Shown piece by piece: positions 1-5,393 of a DNA stretch of 6,485 nt; the first letter of the stretch is position 1, and each line of letters begins with the position of its first letter. Made by a program: the position numbers and the translations under genes. The notes under the pieces are model-generated. The model did no database searches. It was not told where the DNA came from and saw only the letters and a program-made list of their open reading frames with translations. Source of the stretch: Alphaproteobacteria bacterium (GTDB lineage: Bacteria > Pseudomonadota > Alphaproteobacteria > Micropepsales > Micropepsaceae); assembly GCA_019508105.1 (NCBI GenBank), contig JAEKMB010000310.1, forward strand, positions 1 to 6,485. The letters run 5' to 3'.

Positions 1-48
1 GCTGGGTCATATGCGCTGTTGGCCGCCGCGAACGCTTCCGGACCCAAC

Positions 49-387
49 TTACACGATTGGCTCGTCCACAAAAGCCCGGCCCTGCCGGTCCTCGACTTCC
101 ACGATCCAGACATCGGGATCGAACTTCACCTGTTTGTCGCACCATTCGCGGGCGCGCTTCTCGTCGGTCCAGCCGCCCAAGGCCTGCGCCCACACCAGGC
201 GTCCCTTGCCGTCGCGCGTCTGGTTCAGCACCTGGACATGGCCGTCCAACCGGTTGACGCGCAAGATCACCGCCCCGGCTTCTTCCGAACCCATCCGCAC
301 CACAAAGGCCGATGCGCCCGCCACCTCGGCGCGGCGCGTCAGGGCGCGCACGAAGATTCCGGCTTTGAGACGGGGCGGCGGTTCCAT
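49..387 (-). CDS. DUF1491 family protein
   Basis: This 112-residue protein matches in length and pattern the small cytoplasmic DUF1491 family, which is widespread in alphaproteobacteria and has no established function. The family look comes from the N-terminal RLKAGIFVRALTRRAE stretch (residues 6-21), the central EEAGAVILRVNRLDG (35-49), a WCDKQ helix (82-86) and the C-terminal DPDVWIVEVEDRQGR block (90-104) ending in FVDEP. No signal peptide or membrane segment is visible. The ATG at 387 lies 11 nt after the TGA of the upstream histidine kinase, with no good Shine-Dalgarno sequence in the gap, so translation may depend on the upstream gene. Family assignment is from recalled motifs; the function is unknown. 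Confidence 0.85.
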   Translation of the reverse strand: MEPPPRLKAGIFVRALTRRAEVAGASAFVVRMGSEEAGAVILRVNRLDGHVQVLNQTRDGKGRLVWAQALGGWTDEKRAREWCDKQVKFDPDVWIVEVEDRQGRAFVDEPIV

Positions 388-398
388 CAGACTTTGTA

Positions 399-2114
399 TC
401 AGGCAGCGCGGAAGGGGAGAACCTTGCCGGTGGTCAGCCGCTCGCCCTTGGCATTCACCGCCGCATAGGGCAGCCGCACCGTCACGGTGGTGCCTTGACC
501 CAGCGCCGACGCCAGCAGCGCCTCGCCGCCATGCATCGCCGCCAGCGCCTTGACCAGCGCCAGGCCCAGACCGGTACCTTCCTTGCCGCGGGTCTGGGCG
601 CTCTCGACCTGCTCGAAAGGCTGGCCCAGCCGTTCCAGGTCGGCCTTGGAAATGCCGGTGCCGGTATCGCGCACCGTGATCTCGATGCCTTTTTCGGGGC
701 GCGCCGTCACCGTCACCATGCCGCCGCGCGGGGTATATTTCACGCCGTTGGAGAGCAGGTTCACCAGGACCTGCTTGACGGCGCGGCGATCGGCGAACAC
801 CAGCCGCGCGCTGGCAGCGATGTCCAGCTTCAGCGCCACCCCGGCACGCTCCGCCGGGATTTTCAGGAAGCGCACCGCGCTTTCCGCCACATCGCCCAGA
901 TCGAACAATTCCTCCGCCAGCTCGAACTTGCCGGCCTCGATCTTGGACATGTCCAGCACCGAGTTGATCAGTTCCAACAGATGCGCGCCCGATTCATGGA
1001 TCAGGCGGGAATATTCCTGGTAGCGCGGTCCCACCGGACCGAACATCTCGCGCGTCATCACTTCGGAAAAGCCGATGATGGCGTTCAGCGGCGTGCGCAG
1101 TTCATGGCTCATATTGGCCAGGAAATGCGACTTGGCGCGATTGGCCGCCAGCGCCGCATCGCGCGCTTCCACCAGCGCGCTTTCCTGCGCCTTGCGCTGG
1201 GAGATGTCGCGCGTCACCGCCACGATGTCGGCGGGGCCGCCGGCGCTTTCGCGCGCCGGACGGCAGCGTATTTCCGCCCAGACGAAATGACCCTCCTTGT
1301 GCCGCAGCCGCACTTCGGCGCTGCCGGCGCGGCCGTGATAGCTGGATTCCATCAGCGCCGCCTGCACCGCGTCCAGATCATCGGGATGCACGATGGTGGG
1401 CATCGCCAGCCCCAGGATCTCATCCGGCAGCCGGCCCAACAGGGCGTTGGTGGCGGGGCTGGCAAAGCGGATGCGCCCGTCGGGCGAATGGCGGGTGATC
1501 AGGTCCATCGCATTGTCGGCCAGGAAACGATACATGGCGGCGCCTTCGGCCGCGGCGGCATCGGCGGCGCGTTGGCGGTCCTGGGCGGCAGCGGCAATCA
1601 GCACTGCCTGCACCAGCACCGCCAGCACCGAACAGACATAGATTTCCCCCAAGGGCAGCGCGCCCGGATAGAGCAGCCGCGAGACGGGCAAAAGGTCCAT
1701 CGCCTGCACGGCAGCCACGATCAAGAGCGCCGCGCCCGCTGCCAGGCCGGCGCGCACCACTGCGGGGCGGCCGCCCGACAGCGCTGCTTCCGCAGGCACC
1801 AGCGCGAACCACACCACCAGCGGCGATGCCACGCCGCCGGTCAGCAGCGCCAGATATCCGATCAGCGCCGCAAAACCGGCCAACCCGATCTGTTCCAGCT
1901 GGGCCAGCGGCAGGGAGGTCAGCCCCAGAACCGCCAGCGTAGCGGGCGCCGCCAATCCGGCAAGGGCAATGGTCTCCGCCAGGTCAGGCCGCCCCGCCAT
2001 GCTGAAAAACGCCAGTCCCAGGGCCACACCCACGCCGGCCTTGGCGGCCTGCAGCAGCACGAACAGCCGGCGCTGCGCTTTGGGGTCTGAAATGCTGGAC
2101 GTGTTAATCGCCAT
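399..2114 (-). CDS. Membrane PAS sensor histidine kinase, DivJ/PleC (PdhS)-like
   Basis: This 571-residue sensor kinase should autophosphorylate on histidine and pass the phosphate to a response regulator. Residues about 18-178 are hydrophobic and could form around six membrane helices (for example 18-38, 46-67, 76-93, 121-139 and 158-177). A PAS domain follows at about 192-306, ending in the usual DIVAVTRDISQRK. The HisKA helix has the H-box MSHELRTPLNAIIGF with His337. The HATPase domain has the N-box NLLSNGVKY (Asn456), G1 DTGTG (483-487), F-box QPFEQV and G2 GTGLGLAL (513-520), so all catalytic motifs are present. The stretch RYQEYSRLIHESGAHLLELI with DMSKIEAGKFEL resembles DivK-directed PleC/DivJ kinases, and six helices plus PAS plus kinase matches the known DivJ layout. 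Calling it DivJ is an inference. The ATG at 2114 is preceded by GAGG at a rather long 12-nt spacing. It is first in an apparent operon with the DUF1491 gene. Confidence 0.93.
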   Translation of the reverse strand: MAINTSSISDPKAQRRLFVLLQAAKAGVGVALGLAFFSMAGRPDLAETIALAGLAAPATLAVLGLTSLPLAQLEQIGLAGFAALIGYLALLTGGVASPLVVWFALVPAEAALSGGRPAVVRAGLAAGAALLIVAAVQAMDLLPVSRLLYPGALPLGEIYVCSVLAVLVQAVLIAAAAQDRQRAADAAAAEGAAMYRFLADNAMDLITRHSPDGRIRFASPATNALLGRLPDEILGLAMPTIVHPDDLDAVQAALMESSYHGRAGSAEVRLRHKEGHFVWAEIRCRPARESAGGPADIVAVTRDISQRKAQESALVEARDAALAANRAKSHFLANMSHELRTPLNAIIGFSEVMTREMFGPVGPRYQEYSRLIHESGAHLLELINSVLDMSKIEAGKFELAEELFDLGDVAESAVRFLKIPAERAGVALKLDIAASARLVFADRRAVKQVLVNLLSNGVKYTPRGGMVTVTARPEKGIEITVRDTGTGISKADLERLGQPFEQVESAQTRGKEGTGLGLALVKALAAMHGGEALLASALGQGTTVTVRLPYAAVNAKGERLTTGKVLPFRAA

Positions 2115-2362
2115 TAAATTTTGCCGCCTCGCGCGGGCAGTCTCGGACCCATAGACTTAACGAAAGCTGAAGCGCGCCGTCCGCTGTTCAGTTTTCCACA
2201 AGGATTGGCGGGCGCCGTGATTCATTTCACCGCAAGAATGGCGCGATTCGGGGGCCAGCGGGAACGGCAGCCCCGGCCGCAACCGGAAGAACCCCTCCTA
2301 ACCAATCTGCAAGGCAAACCGGGCATTATCGAGCCTGTAATCCATCACCGGCATTAAGCAGC
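2115..2362. promoter_or_regulatory. Divergent intergenic region between two histidine kinase genes
   Basis: These 248 nt separate two divergent kinase genes and must carry, or be close to, the promoters for both. No clear sigma-70 pair of -35 and -10 boxes was found for either direction. Visible elements are TTAA tetramers at 2104-2107, 2114-2117 and 2157-2160, unusual in such GC-rich DNA, and one TTTTCCACA at 2192-2200 that fits a relaxed DnaA-box pattern. The 78-codon open frame crossing it (TTG at 2121, stop at 2357) has no recognisable protein character. Confidence 0.5.
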
Positions 2363-3964
2363 TTGGCCCATCAGGCACAATTGGCACGCGTACAGGACAG
2401 GCAGGACGCGGCAGCTTTGCTGGACGCGCTGGACTGCCTGCGCTCTGCCATCACCATCTTCGACGGCGCCGGCCGGCTGGTCTATGCCAATGCCCATCTC
2501 AATTACCTGTTCCGTTCCTTTCCGCCGCACCAGACTCTGCTGGGACGGACCTACGAAGAGTTGATTGCGCTGGAGATTGAAGGCGGCGAAATCGCAGTGT
2601 CAGCTCTGGCCGGCGGCATCAAGCCTTTCATCGCCCTGCGGCTGCGCCAGTTGCGCAAGAACGAATTTGTGCCCCTCGATGTGGCGCTGGCCGATCACCG
2701 GGTGGTGGAGATCAAGGCCCGCCGGGATTCCAGCGACCGCACCGTGCTGCTATGGACCGACGTGACGGCCGCCCGCGCCCAACTGGCGCGGCTGCGCGAG
2801 GCGATCTCGCTCTCGGCGGAAGCCTTCGCCTTCTTTGATGCGAACGACAAGCTGATCCTGGCCAATGAGCTTTACGCCCATTTGTGCGGCGTCCAGACGC
2901 TGGACGAACTGATCGGCAAGACCTTCCGGGAAATCGCCGCCCAAGGCGCCAATTCCGGCCGCATCGTGCTGGACGAGACGCCGCAGCAATGGCTGGAGCG
3001 CCGCCTGAAAAGCCACCGCGAGGCCGCCGGCGCCGTGACCATCCGCGCCAATACGGGCGAAGCCTATCTGGCACGCGACCGCGCCAGTCCCAATGGCGGG
3101 CGGGTGTTGATCTTCACCGATGTCACCGACAAGGTGCGCGCCGAAACCGCGCTGGCCGAACAGGAACATGCCCTGGCCAACGCCAATGCCCAGGCCGAGC
3201 AGCAGCAATCCTATCTCGCCGATCTTGCCCGCCGGCTGGACCAAGCCAGCGCCAGCGTGGACAGCGCCAAGACCACCCTGCTGCGCACCATGAGCCATGA
3301 ACTGAAGACGCCGCTGAACGCCATTCTGGGATTCTCGGACCTGATGGCCACCCTGGCGGATAACCTGGCGCCGGCCCAGATTCGCGAATATGCCGGACTG
3401 GTGCATCAGGGCGGCAACAACCTGCTCAAGATGATCAACCAGATCATGGACCTGACCAAGATCTCGGCAGGCCGTTATGACCTGCGCCTGGCGCCGATGG
3501 ATGCAGGCGGGGTGCTATGGATGATGCGCGAAATCTTCCTGCAACGGGCCGCCACGCGTGGCATCGAGATCGAGGCCGGTCGCTGCCCGGTGGGATTGAT
3601 GGCCCATGCGGACGAAGCGGTCTTCACCGCCATGATCCACGCTCTTTTGGAGAATGCCGTCACCTTCACCACCGGCAACCGCATCACCTTGTCGGCCCAG
3701 GCCACCCAAGCGGGCGTCCGCATCACGGTCGAGGACAATGGCGAGGGCGTGGCGGCCGAAGACCTGGCCCGCATCCAGGAGCCGTTCGAGCATGCCGGCC
3801 AGGGCGAAGGCACCGGCCATTCCAAGGGCGCCGGCCTGGGCCTGACCCTGATCAAGGCCTTTGCCGAACTGCATGGCGGGCGACTGGAACTGGACAGCCG
3901 GCTGGGCGAAGGATTTCGCGCCAGCGTGACGCTTCACCCCGCGCCGCTTTCGGCCGCGTCCTAA
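2363..3964 (+). CDS. Soluble sensor histidine kinase with two PAS-like domains
   Basis: This 533-residue histidine kinase has no signal peptide or membrane helix, so it probably acts in the cytoplasm. A first PAS-like domain covers about 24-135 (ITIFDGAGRLVYAN, ending WTDVT) and a second of PAS_7 type about 145-257 (AFAFFDANDKLILANELY, ending IFTDVTDK). An Ala/Gln-rich coiled coil (258-305) leads to the HisKA H-box MSHELKTPLNAILGF with His312. The HATPase domain shows the N-box LLENAV (Asn431), G1 DNGEG (458-462), F-box EPFEHA and G2 GAGLGLTL, so it should be active. The DHp helix (REYAGLVHQGGNNLLKMI, DLTKISAGRYDL) resembles that of the divergent neighbour, suggesting the same broad PleC/DivJ-like class. 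The start is uncertain: the frame is open from 2171 but holds no ATG or GTG before the PAS domain. TTG at 2363 is the best choice, and TTG at 2381 is possible. The ligand and partner regulator are unknown. Confidence 0.92.
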   Translation: MAHQAQLARVQDRQDAAALLDALDCLRSAITIFDGAGRLVYANAHLNYLFRSFPPHQTLLGRTYEELIALEIEGGEIAVSALAGGIKPFIALRLRQLRKNEFVPLDVALADHRVVEIKARRDSSDRTVLLWTDVTAARAQLARLREAISLSAEAFAFFDANDKLILANELYAHLCGVQTLDELIGKTFREIAAQGANSGRIVLDETPQQWLERRLKSHREAAGAVTIRANTGEAYLARDRASPNGGRVLIFTDVTDKVRAETALAEQEHALANANAQAEQQQSYLADLARRLDQASASVDSAKTTLLRTMSHELKTPLNAILGFSDLMATLADNLAPAQIREYAGLVHQGGNNLLKMINQIMDLTKISAGRYDLRLAPMDAGGVLWMMREIFLQRAATRGIEIEAGRCPVGLMAHADEAVFTAMIHALLENAVTFTTGNRITLSAQATQAGVRITVEDNGEGVAAEDLARIQEPFEHAGQGEGTGHSKGAGLGLTLIKAFAELHGGRLELDSRLGEGFRASVTLHPAPLSAAS

Positions 3965-4212
3965 ACGCCCCAAAACATTGCCGGCTTTCTTCCCCCAGTA
4001 TCCTTGGTGAGGAAGATGTTCGCCTGCGGGCAATACTTAAAATCTCCGGAAAATCTTAAGCCTATTTGAATCAAAGCGGACCGGTCGCGTCAGGCTTGCG
4101 TTCTTCCTGTCATGAAGAACAGCCGACTGGTTTCAAATTTAGAGAAACCACCAAGCGCCCGACAATGGGCGGCGGGCCATGCTCATCGCGTGGAAACACC
4201 GAAGGGCATGCC
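3965..4212. other. Intergenic stretch downstream of the soluble kinase gene
   Basis: These 248 nt follow the kinase stop codon and precede the small ORF. No protein-like frame or convincing intrinsic terminator was seen; a CTTCC/GGAAG pairing (about 3989-4015) has a long loop and no following T-run. The AT-rich part at 4036-4059 holds two direct AAAATCT copies (4039-4045 and 4050-4056), 11 bp start to start, flanked by CTTAA and TTAAG. This could be a regulatory site for the downstream small ORF, but that is speculative. Confidence 0.3.
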
Positions 4213-4326
4213 ATGATTTTCCGGGCTGTATTCTGGATCGGTCTTGTGTCGTTGTTGACGCCGCATGAGACCGATCTTGGCCCGGGGGCGCCCGGACGCC
4301 GGCACATCGCTGACCTCCAACCATGA
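4213..4326 (+). CDS. Small membrane peptide ORF, possibly 5' half of a broken gene
   Basis: A 37-codon ORF starts at ATG 4213, six bases after a GAAGGG ribosome-binding site at 4201-4206. The peptide opens MIFRAVFWIGLVSLLTPHE: one short hydrophobic helix (about 2-15) followed by a polar PHETDLG segment and an Arg-rich tail. From memory, alphaproteobacteria carry small proteins of about 70-100 residues with this FRAVFWI...LLxPHExDLG opening and a later pair of cysteines. The product here stops far short of that length. Its TGA overlaps the ATG of the next frame (ATGA, 4323-4326), and that frame reads like the missing second half. It is therefore either a real mini-protein translationally coupled to the next ORF or, more likely, the front of a frameshifted gene. 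Function is unknown. Confidence 0.45.
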   Translation: MIFRAVFWIGLVSLLTPHETDLGPGAPGRRHIADLQP

Positions 4327-4514
4327 TCCAGTCCGCCGCTAGCGGTCTCTCGCGGATCGGTACGGATTGTGGTTCAGCGTGTGCCGGCGGCCTCGGCATT
4401 CTTTCGGTGCCGGATTTCGCCGGGTCTTGGTGGCGTTTTAAAGCCCGTCAGATCAGGGTGAAATCCATCTTGGCCTTCTTGGCGAGCCGCTTGCGGCGGT
4501 CCGAGCCGCGATAG
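4323..4514 (+). pseudogene. Probable out-of-frame 3' part of the small membrane protein gene
   Basis: This 63-codon frame begins at the ATG inside the ATGA overlap. Its first half, IQSAASGLSRIGTDCGSACAGGLGIL (in two pieces, residues 2-14 and 15-27), has two nearby cysteines and a Gly-Leu-rich helix, as expected for the C-terminal part of the small membrane protein that starts at 4213. After about residue 28 the resemblance fades. The frame then runs without a stop into the 3' end of the convergent receiver-like gene (overlap 4448-4514), where its Arg-rich residues are only the antisense of that gene. Joining it to the upstream ORF needs a shift of one base near 4314-4323. I read it as a decayed remnant, not a gene in its own right; a coupled second ORF is the alternative. 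Confidence 0.3.
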
Positions 4515-4972
4515 GCCGGACGGGCCGGGACGCGGCGGTCAGGACCGAAAAACTCAGTGGCGACCACGAAGGGACGGGGCCGATGGGTGGCGATCTGCAA
4601 CTTGGTCACCAACGTCCTGGGGCTGATCGGAATGGTCAGCACATCGGTGACACCGAAATCACGCGCCTTTTCCACGTCGCGGCGCCGGGCGCGCTCCTGG
4701 AACACGAAGATGGGCAGCGTGGGGTTGAGCATGGCCTCGTTGCGCCGCGCCGCCACCACAAAGGGCCGCTCGCCGGCGCGGTTTACCTTGCCGTCGTAGA
4801 ACACTGCGTGGAAATGTTCCATCCGCAGCAGTTCCAGGGCGCGGCTTGCTTCCTCGACATGGACCACCTTGCCGACCTCGGCAATGGTCATCACAGAACG
4901 CAGCAGGTGCAGGGCGTGGCTTTTGGGCCCGACCAGCAGCACGCGATGCCGCGAGAAATCCGTCCGTTCCAT
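4448..4972 (-). CDS. Degenerate CheY-like receiver domain protein
   Basis: This 174-residue protein has the alternating strand/helix pattern of a response-regulator receiver domain over residues about 9-128, then a basic tail. Asp60 in AVFYDGKV sits where the phosphoacceptor is expected. The acidic pair at the end of strand 1 is replaced by Gly15-Pro16 (VLLVGPKSH). The conserved Thr/Ser region reads PIFVFQE, and the conserved Lys position reads Ile114 in LTIPIS. It therefore lacks most of the magnesium and activation residues and may bind partners without classical phosphorylation. The tail carries FFGPDRR (141-147) and GSDRRKR (156-162), a pattern recalled from other alphaproteobacterial receiver-like proteins. 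No DNA-binding or enzymatic output domain is present. The ATG at 4972 is preferred because AAGGG lies 7 nt upstream; a TTG at 4993 would add seven residues. It diverges from the lipoprotein gene. Confidence 0.8.
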   Translation of the reverse strand: MERTDFSRHRVLLVGPKSHALHLLRSVMTIAEVGKVVHVEEASRALELLRMEHFHAVFYDGKVNRAGERPFVVAARRNEAMLNPTLPIFVFQERARRRDVEKARDFGVTDVLTIPISPRTLVTKLQIATHRPRPFVVATEFFGPDRRVPARPAYRGSDRRKRLAKKAKMDFTLI

Positions 4973-5008
4973 GAGACCGCCCTTAAAGAGCAAGAATCTG
5001 CACCTTTT

Positions 5009-5029
5009 CCTTTTAAACGGGGTAAAAGG
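5009..5029. repeat. Perfect 7-bp inverted repeat in a divergent promoter region
   Basis: CCTTTTA (5009-5015) and TAAAAGG (5023-5029) are exact reverse complements separated by 7 nt. A further CCTTTT copy lies directly before the left arm (5003-5008). The repeat sits in the 79-nt gap between the receiver-like gene and the lipoprotein gene, ending 22 nt before the lipoprotein ATG. The spacing suits a dimeric regulator's operator; a transcript hairpin is the alternative, though no T-run follows as in a terminator. The binding protein is unknown. Confidence 0.45.
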
Positions 5030-5041
5030 GCATGGTTAACC

Positions 5042-5046
5042 GAAGG
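5042..5046 (+). promoter_or_regulatory. Ribosome-binding site of the lipoprotein gene
   Basis: GAAGG lies five bases before the ATG at 5052 and fixes the start, which also gives a correctly placed signal peptide and lipobox. It lies within a TTAA-N7-TAAA sequence (5036-5050). Confidence 0.6.
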
Positions 5047-5051
5047 TAAAC

Positions 5052-5393
5052 ATGCGACCGATCCTGATCTTGCTCTTGTTGCCGCTGGCGGCCTGCAGCC
5101 TGTTCGAAAACAAGGAAATCAAAACCCTGCGCAAGTCGCCGGATTACCGCGTCGGCTATCAGGACGGCTGCAACAGCGCCTGGGGGCCGGATGCCAACAA
5201 GCGCCATGACGATACCATCGTGCGCGACGACCAGCAGTATGAACACAACCGCGCCTATCATGTGGGCTGGGACCGCGGCATCCGCGCCTGCCGCAGCACC
5301 GGCCATGGCGACGGCACCCTGCCCGGCACGGTGCCCAGCGGTCCCATTCCCGACCAGAATCCGGGCAATGGCGGACGCCCGCGCGGGCTTTAG
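5052..5393 (+). CDS. Small lipoprotein with paired GY-DGC / GW-G-C motifs
   Basis: This 113-residue protein has a short lipoprotein signal peptide: MRP, a Leu-rich core, then the lipobox LAAC with Cys15 as the likely lipidated residue. It should be exported and anchored in the envelope. Ser16 after the cysteine does not suggest inner-membrane retention, but sorting rules vary. The mature part has two related motifs, YRVGYQDGC (32-40) and YHVGWDRGIRAC (69-80); Cys40 and Cys80 could form a disulfide. The last 30 residues are rich in Gly and Pro (82-113) and probably unstructured. I recall similar small lipoproteins in alphaproteobacteria, with no assigned function. Its stop overlaps the stop of the rhomboid gene on the other strand by 4 nt. 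Confidence 0.82.
   Translation: MRPILILLLLPLAACSLFENKEIKTLRKSPDYRVGYQDGCNSAWGPDANKRHDDTIVRDDQQYEHNRAYHVGWDRGIRACRSTGHGDGTLPGTVPSGPIPDQNPGNGGRPRGL

Noticed and set aside
1..48. Possible start of another minus-strand gene (ATG at 10 reading ATG ACC CAG)
   Set aside because: Only three codons are visible and there is no ribosome-binding site, so it cannot be supported.
495..2090. 531-codon plus-strand open frame opposite the membrane kinase
   Set aside because: Its His/Gln/Arg/Gly-rich composition is that of an antisense shadow, and the minus strand encodes a full kinase with all motifs.
2192..2200. TTTTCCACA, a match to the relaxed DnaA-box pattern
   Set aside because: It is a single 9-mer with no further boxes or AT-rich unwinding region nearby, so neither an origin nor a DnaA target can be claimed.
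2121..2357. 78-codon plus-strand ORF upstream of the soluble kinase, ending 5 nt before its TTG
   Set aside because: It has a TTG start and no protein-like hydrophobic pattern or family motif; a translated leader is possible but unsupported.
2750..3406. 218-codon minus-strand open frame inside the soluble kinase gene
   Set aside because: It is antisense to the PAS and HisKA coding region and shows no recognisable domain.
3989..4015. CTTCC/GGAAG pairing after the soluble kinase gene as a terminator
   Set aside because: The stem is only five pairs with a long loop and no T-tract.
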